Of a stretch of DNA of 40,356 nt, positions 23,510 through 31,970 are shown piece by piece; within the stretch, counting starts at the first letter, position 1; each line of letters starts with the position of its first letter. Source of the stretch: Microbacterium sp. Lineage in GTDB: Bacteria; Actinomycetota; Actinomycetes; Actinomycetales; Microbacteriaceae. The notes under the pieces were generated by a model that searched no databases, was not told the DNA's origin, and saw only the letters and a program-made list of their open reading frames with translations. Position numbers and translations under genes: made by a program. The stretch is from the NCBI GenBank assembly GCA_031277885.1, contig JAITLM010000171.1, positions 1-40,356 of the forward strand, in the 5' to 3' direction.

Positions 23510-25234
23510 ATGACCACCGTCGCCGAGAACATCGTCAGCACGCTCCGCGCGAACGGGGTGAAGCGCGTGTACGGGATCCCGGGGGACTCCTTGAACGGTT
23601 TCACCGACGCCCTGCGCAAGGACGGCACCCTGCGCTGGGTGCACGTCCGCCATGAGGAGACCGCCGCTTTCGCCGCGGCCGCGGAGGCCGCGCTCACGGG
23701 CGAACTGGCGGTCGTGGCCGGATCCTGCGGACCCGGGAATCTGCACCTCATCAACGGCCTCTACGACGCCAACCGCTCGCGGGTGCCCGTGCTCGCGATC
23801 GCCGCGCACATCCCGACCACCGAGATCGGCACGCAGTACTTCCAGGAGACGCATCCGCAGGAGCTCTTCCGCGAGTGCAGCGTCTACGTCGAAGACGTGT
23901 CGGATCCGGCGCAGATGCCGCGGCTGCTGCAGATCGCGATGCGCCAGGCGATCGAGAAGCGCGGCGTGGCCGTGCTCGTGATCCCCGGCGACATCGCGCT
24001 CGCGCAGGCCGAGGACGATCGCGTGACCGTGATCGAGCGCAGCAGGCCCGTGGTCGTGCCGAGCGGTGCGGAGCTGGAGCGCGCGGCGACCCTGCTGAAC
24101 GCCGCATCGAAGGTGACGATCCTCGCCGGCGCCGGTGCAGAGGGGGCGCACGACGAGATCGTCGCGCTCGCGGACCGTCTCGCCGCACCCGTCGTGCACG
24201 CCCTCCGCGGCAAGGAGTTCGTGGAGTACGACAACCCCTTCGACGTGGGCATGACGGGCCTGCTCGGCTTCGCCTCGGGCTACCGCGCGATGGACGGCGC
24301 GGACGCCCTGCTGATCCTCGGATCCGACTTCCCGTATCCGCAGTTCTACCCGGCGGAGGCGACGACGATCCAGGTCGACATCCGCGGAGAGAATCTCGGG
24401 CGGCGCCACCCTCTGGATCTGGGCCTCGTGGGCGACGTCGGCGCGACCGCCGCCGCGCTGCTGCCGCGCCTCAAGGCAGACCGCCGGCGCGCGCACCTCG
24501 ACGACGCGACGGCGCACTACCGCAAGACCAGGGCCAAGCTCGACGAGCTCGCGGTGCCCTCGCGGGGGAAGGCACCGATCCACCCGCAGTACCTGGCCCG
24601 GCTGCTCGACGAAGCCGCAGCCGACGACGCCGTCTTCACCGCCGACGTGGGATCGCCCACGGTCTGGGCGGCCCGCTACCTGCACATGAACGGCCGGCGC
24701 CGGCTCATCGGATCCTTCAACCACGGATCCATGGCGAACGCCCTGCTGCACGGCATCGGCGCGCAGGCGACGGAGCCGGGTCGCCAGGTGGTGGCGCTCG
24801 CGGGTGACGGCGGGCTCACCATGATGCTCGGCGAGCTCATCTCGCTCACGCAGAACCGGCTGCCGGTGAAGACGATCGTGGTGAACAACTCCTCGCTCAA
24901 CTTCGTGGAGCTGGAGATGAAGGCCGCGGGCTTCGTGAACTACGGCACCGGACTGGACAATCCCGACTTCGCCGCCGTCGCGGAGGCCATGGGCATCTTC
25001 GGGCGCCGCGTGGAGCGCAGCGAGGACCTTCCCGGCGCGCTCGCCGAGGTGCTCGCGCACGACGGGCCCGCGCTGCTGGACGTCGTGACCGAGCGGCAGG
25101 AGCTGTCCATGCCGCCCGCGGTGAACGCCGAGCAGGTCAAGGGCTTCGCGCTGTACGCGATCCGCACCGTGCTCTCGGGGCGCGGCGACGAGCTGCTGGA
25201 CCTCGCGAAGGCCAACTGGCGTCAGCTGTTCTGA
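23510..25234 (+). CDS. poxB: Pyruvate dehydrogenase (quinone) / pyruvate oxidase, ThDP-dependent
   Basis: 574 residues from ATG 23510, close to E. coli PoxB (572); an in-frame ATG at 23480 would only add ten residues and would place the start 5 nt after the likely -10. It decarboxylates pyruvate to acetate plus CO2 and passes electrons to the quinone pool. ThDP-fold evidence: VKRVYGIPGDSLNGF, catalytic Glu50 in VRHEETAAFAAAAEA, SCGPGNLHLINGLYDA, FAD domain middle (VGDVGATAAALLPRLK), and the C-terminal ThDP/Mg site LAGDGGLTMML through IVVNNSSLNF. The C-terminal stretch after residue 540 would be the membrane-associating tail. Its product acetate is the substrate handled by the glyoxylate shunt at 3.5-6.9 kb, though there is no operon link. 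Confidence 0.9.
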   Translation: MTTVAENIVSTLRANGVKRVYGIPGDSLNGFTDALRKDGTLRWVHVRHEETAAFAAAAEAALTGELAVVAGSCGPGNLHLINGLYDANRSRVPVLAIAAHIPTTEIGTQYFQETHPQELFRECSVYVEDVSDPAQMPRLLQIAMRQAIEKRGVAVLVIPGDIALAQAEDDRVTVIERSRPVVVPSGAELERAATLLNAASKVTILAGAGAEGAHDEIVALADRLAAPVVHALRGKEFVEYDNPFDVGMTGLLGFASGYRAMDGADALLILGSDFPYPQFYPAEATTIQVDIRGENLGRRHPLDLGLVGDVGATAAALLPRLKADRRRAHLDDATAHYRKTRAKLDELAVPSRGKAPIHPQYLARLLDEAAADDAVFTADVGSPTVWAARYLHMNGRRRLIGSFNHGSMANALLHGIGAQATEPGRQVVALAGDGGLTMMLGELISLTQNRLPVKTIVVNNSSLNFVELEMKAAGFVNYGTGLDNPDFAAVAEAMGIFGRRVERSEDLPGALAEVLAHDGPALLDVVTERQELSMPPAVNAEQVKGFALYAIRTVLSGRGDELLDLAKANWRQLF

Positions 25235-25236
25235 GC

Positions 25237-25283
25237 GGGGTCGGATCCGATCCGCGGCGTCCGCCGGGACCGGATCCGATCCC
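25237..25283. terminator. Bidirectional terminator hairpin
   Basis: GGGGTCGGATCC (25237-25248) pairs with GGATCCGATCCC (25272-25283), 12 bp with one G-T wobble. It fills most of the space between the convergent poxB (ends 25234) and the TPR gene (ends 25287). No strong T-run. Confidence 0.6.
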
Positions 25284-25286
25284 GGA

Positions 25287-28109
25287 TCAGTCCTCGGCGA
25301 GCCGGCGCACCTCGGCGGCCTCGGCGTCGCGGCCGAGGCCCTGCAGCACGTCGCCGAGCTCGAGCGCGGCGATCTGGCGCAGCGGCGGGATGTCCGACGC
25401 CTGGTCGAGCACCGCGCGGTAGGCGGCGACCGCGTCGGCCGAGCGCCCTCCGCCGGTGAGCGCACGCGCCGCGAGCAGCGCGGATCCGCCCGCGGACTGC
25501 GCGTCGCCGACGGCGGCGAACGCGTCCGACGCCGTGAGCGCCGCGGCGACGCCCTCGTCCACGCGCTCCGCGGACAGCAGAGCACGCGCGCGGGAGTCCG
25601 TGACGTCGGCGACGACCCAGTCCGCGTCGTTCGCCCGCGCGACGGCTTCGACCTCGTCGAACAGCGCGAAGGCCCGCGGATCCTGCTGCGCGCCGTAGGA
25701 CTGGCCGAGGTTGTGCAGCACCTCGACCACGGCGGCCGGGGCGTCCTCTGCCGTGCGGACGATCGCCGCGGCCTCCTCGAGGGTCTCGACGGCCTGCTCC
25801 CGCTCGTCGTACTGAGCGAGGATCTGCGCGCGGTTCATCAGGGCGAGCGCCTGGTCGGCAGGGTTCTCGGCCTCTCCGAAGAGCTCGGCCGCATAGCCGA
25901 ACGCACCGTACGCCTGCCCGCCCTCGCCGGCCGCGCGGAGAGCGCGCGCGAGCATGATCGCGGTCATCGCCCGGCTGCCCGCGGGGACCTCGTCGGCCTC
26001 TTCGCGCTGCAGCACCTCGCCGAAGAGCTCCGCGGCCTCCTCCACGGCTCCGGAGTTCAGCATGCTGCGCGCCACACGGTACTTCGCCCCGGCGACATCG
26101 CCGCCGTGCTGCTCCAGCAGGCGAGTGCCGACGCGGTAGCGCGCGAGTGCCTGCTCCGGCTCCTCGGCGTCCTCCCAGAGGGCGCCGGCGAGCATCTGCG
26201 CCCCCGCGAGCGGGGACATGCTGCCGAGCTCCGCCAGGATGCGGCCGGCCTCGTCGGCGTCGGCGGCCCCCATGGCGAACGCGCCGCGCCCGCCATGGAC
26301 GCGCGCCCGCATCTCGAGCATGCGCGCGCGCACGCCGCGCGTGATCGCGGTGTCGGCCAGCAGCGCGTCGATCCGGGCGAGGGCCTCATCGACCCGCTCG
26401 GCGCGCAGCAGCGCCATCGCGGCGGCGATCTCGGCGCCGTGCCCGAGGCGGGCATCCCCCGCTTCGGCGAACAGGGCCGCCGCCTGCTCGGAGAGCTCGA
26501 GAGCCGTGGCCGGATCCCCGTCGCCGAGTTCGAACGCCAGGGTGAGCGCGATGTCGCCGCGCGCCGCCGGAGGCAGCGCTGCGGGACCGGACGGATCCGC
26601 GGACGCGGCGAAGAGCTCGGCGAGGGCGGCGGTGTCGGCCTCGGTCGCGGTGCCGAACAGGGCCAGCCCGAAGCGCTCCTCGAGCCCGGCCTGCGCGTCG
26701 AGACCTGCGGCGCGCAGGGAGCGGATCCGGTCGGGCAGGAGCGCGGTCGCCTCGTCCACGCGCTCCAGGTTCACGAGGGCCGCGAGCCGCTGGCCCGTGA
26801 GCACCGCGCGGCGCTCGGGATCGACCCGGTCGATCACGTGCGCCAGGGCGCCCAGCGTGTCCGCGGCGGCGCCGTAGCCGGCGAGGTCGAGCACCCGGCG
26901 GTACCAGCCCTCGTCGTCGGTCGGCGTCGCATCCACCGCGGGCGCCGCGAACACGTCGCTGCGGATCGGCACGTCATAGCGGTCACCGGCGGTCCTGCGC
27001 GCGAACTGCAGCCGCCGCGCGTGGTTGTCGGTGCCGTCGCGCTCGTCGAAGCGCACGCCGATCCGCTCTGCCGCGGCCCACGCCGCCGCCGCGAGCTCCA
27101 CGGCGGACCACGCGCCCTCCGCACCGTCGTGTGCGCCGAAGAAGCGCTCCAGGTCGGGGGAGTCGGCTCCGCGCACGGGCGTGTCGCCGTGTCCCGCCGC
27201 CGTGACCGCGTCGAGCGCGGTGCCGATCGCGGTGAGCATGCGGAAATGCCCCTGCGCGTTCAGGGCGTCGTGGGCGAGCCAGGGGAGGTGCCTCTCGATG
27301 AGCGTGAGGGCGCGGGCCTCGTTGCCGCTCAGCGCGCAGAACCGGATGCTGTTCGCGATGGCGGTGAGCAGATCGGGGTTGTCCTTCGCGAGCCGGTAGC
27401 TGCGCAGGTGCGCCGCCCGCGCCTGCTCGCCGCGGCCGAGGCGCAGGTACGGCAGCAGCGATACCGACAGGGCGTGCTCGGGCTCCTCGCCGCAGGAGAA
27501 TCCGCCCTCGAGCATCTCCTCGACCAGGCGGATCGCATCCTCATCGCGGTCGGTGTCGGCGAAGAATCCGGCGACCTGGCTCCGCCCGCACGCGTCGCAG
27601 TGGCTGTGCGAGTCGCGCGGAGTGGCCTCCAGCTGCACGCGCAGCCGCTCCGCGTCCTCCATCCGCCCTGCGGCGTGCGCATCCTCGAAGCGCGCCATCA
27701 GCACGCCGCTCATGCCGAGTCCGGCCGTGCGGTAGTGCGCCTCCATGTCGTCCAGGACCGCCGTGATCTGCTCCGGCGAGAACGCGGGCGAGCTGCGCAG
27801 CGAGGAGGCCATCCACTTGAACTGCCACATCAGGTCGGCTGCGCCGTTGTCGATATCGGCCGGGAACCGGGCCGGATCCGCATCGTGGTGCGCGAGGCAC
27901 CAGGCGAAGGAGCTGAGCATGAGGTCGGTGAGACCGCCCATGTTCGCCGAGGCGGTCTGCCGCATCCGCGCCTGATACTCGAGCTGTTCGTCGCCGATCT
28001 CCTGGGCGAGCGCGACGGCTTCCGCGACGAGGGCCTGCTCCTGGGGTCCCCAGGGCGTGCGGTCGATCTCCTCGAGGAGCCGGTCCAGCTGCGTCTTCTG
28101 TCCTGCCAT
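25287..28109 (-). CDS. Large tetratricopeptide-repeat-like protein paired with an HSP90 homologue
   Basis: 940 residues, ATG 28109 with GGAGGAA upstream. The protein is almost entirely helix-pair repeats of about 35-45 residues with TPR-like Ala/Leu spacing; good examples are DPATALELSEQAAALFAEAGDARLG, PEQALARYRVGTRLLEQHGG, and EQAVETLEEAAAIVRTAEDAP. No signal peptide or membrane segment is seen, so it is cytosolic. An N-terminal motif HSHCDACGRSQ (residues 168-178) has His168, His170, Cys171 and Cys174 close together and could bind a metal. The protein is very acidic and rich in Ala. It lies 78 bp after the HSP90-family gene on the same strand, so a co-chaperone or client-adaptor role is inferred. 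No enzymatic domain was recognised. The C-terminal third has the most regular repeats. Confidence 0.75.
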   Translation of the reverse strand: MAGQKTQLDRLLEEIDRTPWGPQEQALVAEAVALAQEIGDEQLEYQARMRQTASANMGGLTDLMLSSFAWCLAHHDADPARFPADIDNGAADLMWQFKWMASSLRSSPAFSPEQITAVLDDMEAHYRTAGLGMSGVLMARFEDAHAAGRMEDAERLRVQLEATPRDSHSHCDACGRSQVAGFFADTDRDEDAIRLVEEMLEGGFSCGEEPEHALSVSLLPYLRLGRGEQARAAHLRSYRLAKDNPDLLTAIANSIRFCALSGNEARALTLIERHLPWLAHDALNAQGHFRMLTAIGTALDAVTAAGHGDTPVRGADSPDLERFFGAHDGAEGAWSAVELAAAAWAAAERIGVRFDERDGTDNHARRLQFARRTAGDRYDVPIRSDVFAAPAVDATPTDDEGWYRRVLDLAGYGAAADTLGALAHVIDRVDPERRAVLTGQRLAALVNLERVDEATALLPDRIRSLRAAGLDAQAGLEERFGLALFGTATEADTAALAELFAASADPSGPAALPPAARGDIALTLAFELGDGDPATALELSEQAAALFAEAGDARLGHGAEIAAAMALLRAERVDEALARIDALLADTAITRGVRARMLEMRARVHGGRGAFAMGAADADEAGRILAELGSMSPLAGAQMLAGALWEDAEEPEQALARYRVGTRLLEQHGGDVAGAKYRVARSMLNSGAVEEAAELFGEVLQREEADEVPAGSRAMTAIMLARALRAAGEGGQAYGAFGYAAELFGEAENPADQALALMNRAQILAQYDEREQAVETLEEAAAIVRTAEDAPAAVVEVLHNLGQSYGAQQDPRAFALFDEVEAVARANDADWVVADVTDSRARALLSAERVDEGVAAALTASDAFAAVGDAQSAGGSALLAARALTGGGRSADAVAAYRAVLDQASDIPPLRQIAALELGDVLQGLGRDAEAAEVRRLAED

Positions 28110-28187
28110 GAGTTCCTCCGGATGTACGGACCCGCTGCGGGCGGGTGGAGTGCGGTCCCGCTGCGGCGGGGCGGGATGCGCCCGCCG

Positions 28188-30050
28188 TCAGGACGGGGTG
28201 AGGGGATCGGGATCCTCGGCCAGCGGGGGCAGTTCGAGTCCGGTCACTCCGGCCGAGAGCGCGACCAGGTCGGACAGCGCGACCGTCATGAGGGTCCGGT
28301 CGGCGTCGCCGAGCGGACGGTGTCCGGCGAGCAGCGCCTGGATGTACAGCAACTGCACGGTGCGGGCGAACACCGCGTCGTCGGCGACCGCGCCCAGCGA
28401 ACGGATCACGCGGTTGCCCCAGTTCAGGCACAGCCGGGCCGCGAGGTCGTCGTCCCGGTCCTCGCCGACGGCGCCGTCGATGCGGTCCAGCACGCCGCCC
28501 CAGAGGGCCCCCGTGATGCCCTTGGTCCTGGTGCGGTCGATGCGGCGCAGCACCGAGGGATCCGCGACGTACAGCGAGGGCAGCTCCGGCTGGTCGATCG
28601 TGCGCACCACGACGGCGCATCCGACCTCGGCGAGCACCGCGGCGGCGCGATCCTCGAGCGCGATCGCCGCGGCCCTGTCGTCCAGCGGCGGTGGATCCAG
28701 CCGGTCCAGCTCGCCGACGACGTCGACGCGCTCGACCGTCACCGCAGGGAACAGCTCCGGCAGGCGCCGGATCAGATCCGCGTCGTACAGGTAACCGCCG
28801 TTCACCAGGATCTGCTCGGCGCGGCTGATGCCGGCGACCTGGCGGAACTCGTCGACGGTCTCGGCGTAGCGGATCCGCTCGTAGCGCTCGACGAGGTCCC
28901 CGACGCTCATCGTGCCGTGCGTGGTCTCGACGGTCAGCCAGCGGGTGATGAACCGCGCGAGCTCGTCGTCGTGGCGGATGAGGGACTTGAGTCCCACCTC
29001 GTGCACGGCGACGAACTGCGCGAGCCGGTGCGGCGCGCTGAGCCCCAGTTCGAGCACCCAGCGCCGCAGCACGGCGCCGAGCTGCTGCCGCACGAGCGCC
29101 AGCGCCTCGTCGTCGACGAGCGACTCCCTGCTCGCGGTGGGATTGAGGCCGGTCGAGTCGATCACCGCCCGCACGAAGAACGCCCATTCCGGCAGCACGT
29201 CGTCGGCGCGCTCGGAGAGCAGCATGCGGCCCAGGTACATCCGCGTCGCCTGGCGCGCGCCGGGCGGGGGAGCGAAGGGCAGCACGTAGGCGACACCGCG
29301 CGTTCCGGTGGCGGGCTCGGCGAGCTCGATGACGTCGAGCGGGGCGGATCCGATCAGCTCCCGGCCGTAGGCCGCCGTCGCGGCCGGATCCTGCCTCGGG
29401 TCGAGGAACGGCGCGTCGTGCGTGATCTGCACGTCGCCCCCGGGCAGCTCGAGCAGGACGGTCGTGGGCAGGAACTCGGCGAAGGTCGTGGCGAGCTCGC
29501 GCACCGCGTCGGCGCGGAGCAGATCGCCGGCGTCGAACCGCGGCACGAGGTGCACGCTCGTGCCGACGGGCAGCTCGTCGTCGAGCTCGCGCACCCGGAA
29601 GGTGCCGTCGGCGGATCCGACCCACTCGACTCCGCGTCCGCCGCGGGCGCTGCGGGAGCGGATCACGATCTCGTCCGCCACCATGAAGCAGCTGAGCAGC
29701 CCGATGCCGAACTGTCCCAGATAGTCGCTGCGGGGCAGGTCGAAGATGTCGCGCTTGGAGCTGCGGCCGACGGTCGCGAGCAGCTCGGCGACCTCGCTCG
29801 CGGTGAGTCCGACGCCGTCGTCGGTCAGGACGAACTCGCCGCCCTCGGCGGGAAGCGGCCTGATCCGGATGATGCCGCCGCGTCCGTCGACCTCGCGACG
29901 CGCCGCGATCGCGTCGCGGGCGTTCTGCAGCAGCTCGCGCAGGTACACGCGGGGCCCGGAGTAGATGTGCCGGCTGAGCAGGTCGACGACGCCGCGCAGG
30001 TCCACCTGGAACTGCTGCGATTCCGCGCGTGCCGGATCCTCCGCCGCCAT
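28188..30050 (-). CDS. HSP90-family molecular chaperone (HtpG-like, divergent)
   Basis: 620 residues from ATG 30050, preceded by GGAGGGAGG on the minus strand; upstream in-frame starts (to 30326) cross the tRNA and are rejected. The N-terminal GHKL ATPase is clear: VYLRELLQNARDAIAARR with Glu39 (catalytic) and Asn43 (Mg/ATP), VLTDDGVGLTASEVAELLATVG with Asp77/Asp78 and Gly79, and LGQFGIGLLSCFMVADEIVIRSR as the ATP lid end. The middle domain shows WAFFVRAVIDSTGLNPTASRE, matching the catalytic-loop Arg region in HtpG. The C-terminus ends with PDPLTPS; there is no MEEVD. It is clearly distinct from classical HtpG in the middle and C-terminal parts and matches a recognised actinobacterial HSP90-like family. 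It starts the two-gene unit with the TPR protein. Confidence 0.88.
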   Translation of the reverse strand: MAAEDPARAESQQFQVDLRGVVDLLSRHIYSGPRVYLRELLQNARDAIAARREVDGRGGIIRIRPLPAEGGEFVLTDDGVGLTASEVAELLATVGRSSKRDIFDLPRSDYLGQFGIGLLSCFMVADEIVIRSRSARGGRGVEWVGSADGTFRVRELDDELPVGTSVHLVPRFDAGDLLRADAVRELATTFAEFLPTTVLLELPGGDVQITHDAPFLDPRQDPAATAAYGRELIGSAPLDVIELAEPATGTRGVAYVLPFAPPPGARQATRMYLGRMLLSERADDVLPEWAFFVRAVIDSTGLNPTASRESLVDDEALALVRQQLGAVLRRWVLELGLSAPHRLAQFVAVHEVGLKSLIRHDDELARFITRWLTVETTHGTMSVGDLVERYERIRYAETVDEFRQVAGISRAEQILVNGGYLYDADLIRRLPELFPAVTVERVDVVGELDRLDPPPLDDRAAAIALEDRAAAVLAEVGCAVVVRTIDQPELPSLYVADPSVLRRIDRTRTKGITGALWGGVLDRIDGAVGEDRDDDLAARLCLNWGNRVIRSLGAVADDAVFARTVQLLYIQALLAGHRPLGDADRTLMTVALSDLVALSAGVTGLELPPLAEDPDPLTPS

Positions 30051-30311
30051 CGATCCTCCCTCCGCGACCGCAGCGTCCATGAGGGATGCGCGGCCGTACG
30101 GCGAGCCTAACAACCCTGCCCAGGAGGTCGCCGCGCGGAGGGGATGCGGGGGACGGTGCGGGAGGGTGTGCCGCGCCCGGGATGCGGCCCCGGTTCGGAG
30201 GGCCGGTGCGGATGCCGTACACTGGACGAGCAGTTGTTGTCTGCATTCTTTCGCCGTGCCCCGGGTCTCCCGGAACACGGAGAGGTTGCGGACAGAGATC
30301 TCCGGATCTCT
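30051..30311. other. Intergenic region between the HSP90 gene and tRNA-Trp
   Basis: No gene is supported here. On the plus strand TACACT (30218-30223) is a possible -10 for the tRNA-Trp/secE/nusG transcript, which would then have an 80-nt leader. On the minus strand TAGGCT (30109-30104) is a possible -10 for the HSP90 gene. Neither has a convincing -35. Confidence 0.3.
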
Positions 30312-30384
<73 letters not shown>

Positions 30385-30423
30385 CGCGTCGGCGCGCAGC
30401 CGGCACACGAAAGGTACTCGAGG

Positions 30424-30699
30424 ATGGTTCAGGACGCATCGGGCGCTGTGGTTCCCACGGCGAACGGCGGCGCGGGCCGCGACAAGAAGCTCGGCTTCTT
30501 CGGTCGCATCGCGCTGTTCTTCCGTCAGGTGATCGCCGAGCTCCGCAAGGTGGTCACCCCCACGCGCAAGGAGCTCGTCAAGTACACGCTGGTCGTGCTG
30601 GGCTTCGTCATCGTGATGATGGCCCTCGTGTACGGGCTCGACATGGCCTTCTCGTGGCTGACGACGCAAGTCTTCGGGGTTCCCGGGAAAACCGCGTGA
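30424..30699 (+). CDS. secE: Preprotein translocase subunit SecE
   Basis: 91 residues. SecE is the clamp subunit of the SecYEG channel in the inner membrane. It has a soluble N-terminus, the conserved amphipathic helix FFRQVIAELRKVVTPTRKEL (residues about 33-52) and one C-terminal transmembrane helix, YTLVVLGFVIVMMALVYGLDMAFSWL. This is the short one-TM SecE form found in most bacteria. The start has AAAGGT and GAGG nearby. It lies between tRNA-Trp and nusG in the standard order and is probably transcribed with both. Confidence 0.97.
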   Translation: MVQDASGAVVPTANGGAGRDKKLGFFGRIALFFRQVIAELRKVVTPTRKELVKYTLVVLGFVIVMMALVYGLDMAFSWLTTQVFGVPGKTA

Positions 30700-30754
30700 T
30701 CCCGCGGCCCGGCGGCATCTGACCCCGGGCCGAACCTGAAGGAGAGAAGAACCA

Positions 30755-31780
30755 GTGTCCGAACGCGAACGATACCTCGGAGACGACGTCGACTGGGCGA
30801 CGGCCGCCGAGCAGTCCAGCGAGGACGACGAGGCCCAGGAGGGCGACATCCTCGCCTCCGAAGAACGCGCCGTCACGCCCGCCGAGCGGGTGGCCCTGCA
30901 CATCGAGGGCGGCGAGGACGACGACGTGGACGAAGAAGACATCGACATCGACGAAGACCCGGAGGCAGACGCGATCGTGAACGACGCTCTCAACCTGGAC
31001 GAGGCAGCCGAATCAGAGGCCGCCGCAGAGGTTCTCAACGACTCCGTGGCCGAGGAGGCCGCCGATCGTGAGGCCGCGGCCGCAGACGAGGTCGCTCCCT
31101 ACGACGGTCCCGACCTGAACGGCGACGAGGACCAGGCCGACGACGAGGCCGTGGAGGAGGACCCGTACGAGTCCTTCCGCATGGACCTGCGCATGCTCCC
31201 CGGCAAGTGGTATGTCATCCACTCCTACGCCGGCTTCGAGCGCAAGGTGAAGGCCAACATCGAGCAGCGCAAGTCGACGCTCGAGGTCGAGGACGACATC
31301 TACCAGATCGAGGTCCCGATGGAGGACGTCGTCGAGATCAAGAACGGTCAGCGCAAGATGGTCACGCGCGTCCGTATCCCCGGCTACGTGCTCGTGCGCA
31401 TGGAGCTCAACGAGGACACCTGGTCCGTCGTGCGGCACACGCCCGGCGTCACCGGCTTCGTGGGCAACGCGCACAACCCGACCCCGCTCCGCTTCGAAGA
31501 GGCCTTCAACATGCTGAAGTCCCTCGTCGAGGTCAAGGACGTCCCGACCGCCAAGGCCGTCACCGCCAAGGGCGGCGTCGCCGTGGCCCGCCCGCTCGCG
31601 GCCGAGGTCGACTTCGAGATCGGCGAGACCATCACGATCAAGGAGGGCTCGTTCGCGGGTCTTCCCGGTTCGATCTCCGAGATCAAGCCGGAGAGCGGCA
31701 AGCTCACCGTGCTCGTCTCGCTGTTCGAGCGCGAGACCCCGGTCGAGCTGTCGTTCGACCAGGTCACCAAGATGATCTGA
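30755..31780 (+). CDS. nusG: Transcription termination/antitermination factor NusG with long acidic N-terminal extension
   Basis: 341 residues from a GTG at 30755, with AAGGAGAG upstream. The NGN domain starts near residue 147 (LRMLPGKWYVIHSYAGFERKVKANIEQR) and runs to about 250 (GVTGFVGNAHNPTPL). The KOW domain is at the C-terminus (EGSFAGLPGSISEIKPESGKLTVLVSLFERETPVELSFDQVTKM). Residues 1-145 are an acidic extension full of Asp, Glu and Ala, including EGGEDDDVDEEDIDIDEDPE. E. coli NusG has 181 residues and lacks it; longer actinobacterial forms are known. NusG binds RNA polymerase and Rho or ribosomal S10. The usual next gene, rplK, is not adjacent here but 8.4 kb downstream. Confidence 0.96.
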   Translation: MSERERYLGDDVDWATAAEQSSEDDEAQEGDILASEERAVTPAERVALHIEGGEDDDVDEEDIDIDEDPEADAIVNDALNLDEAAESEAAAEVLNDSVAEEAADREAAAADEVAPYDGPDLNGDEDQADDEAVEEDPYESFRMDLRMLPGKWYVIHSYAGFERKVKANIEQRKSTLEVEDDIYQIEVPMEDVVEIKNGQRKMVTRVRIPGYVLVRMELNEDTWSVVRHTPGVTGFVGNAHNPTPLRFEEAFNMLKSLVEVKDVPTAKAVTAKGGVAVARPLAAEVDFEIGETITIKEGSFAGLPGSISEIKPESGKLTVLVSLFERETPVELSFDQVTKMI

Positions 31781-31803
31781 CGCTTCCCCGGAAGCGCACT
31801 GCG

Positions 31804-31833
31804 GAACGGCCGTCCCCTCGGGGGCGGCCGTTC
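31804..31833 (+). terminator. Terminator-like hairpin after nusG
   Basis: GAACGGCCG (31804-31812) pairs with CGGCCGTTC (31825-31833), extended inside by CCC/GGG, with a 4-nt loop. It is followed by TCGCG, so there is no T-run. It lies 24 bp after the nusG stop and would close the secE-nusG transcript. Confidence 0.65.
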
Positions 31834-31865
31834 TCGCGTCTGTGGCTGGTCGGTCGTCCGCCAGG

Positions 31866-31925
31866 ACGGATGCACGATCCCGCCACGGATGCCGGACGGA
31901 TCCGCCGGAACGGTCGTGCATCCGT
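31866..31925. repeat. Extended inverted repeat with a nested palindrome
   Basis: Outer arms ACGGATGCACGA (31866-31877) and TCGTGCATCCGT (31914-31925) are perfect 12-bp inverted repeats. The 36-bp interior holds another palindrome around CGGATCCG (31897-31904). The element lies in the gap between nusG and the TetR gene, 31781-31970, where no gene is seen. It resembles an intergenic repeat family; other copies outside this window would be needed to confirm. Confidence 0.75.
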
Positions 31926-31970
31926 ACCGGGCTCCTGCAGGTGTGCGGGCGCGATCCCGGGGCCGTGCGG

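Noticed and set aside
25287..30050. HSP90-TPR pair as an anti-phage defence system
   Set aside because: No nuclease, NADase, methylase or other effector is present, and neighbours are housekeeping genes. Chaperone pairing is the more modest reading.
25713..30110. Open frame of 1465 codons on the plus strand
   Set aside because: Antisense to the TPR and HSP90 genes. The product has no recognisable domain and is rich in Arg, Gly and His.
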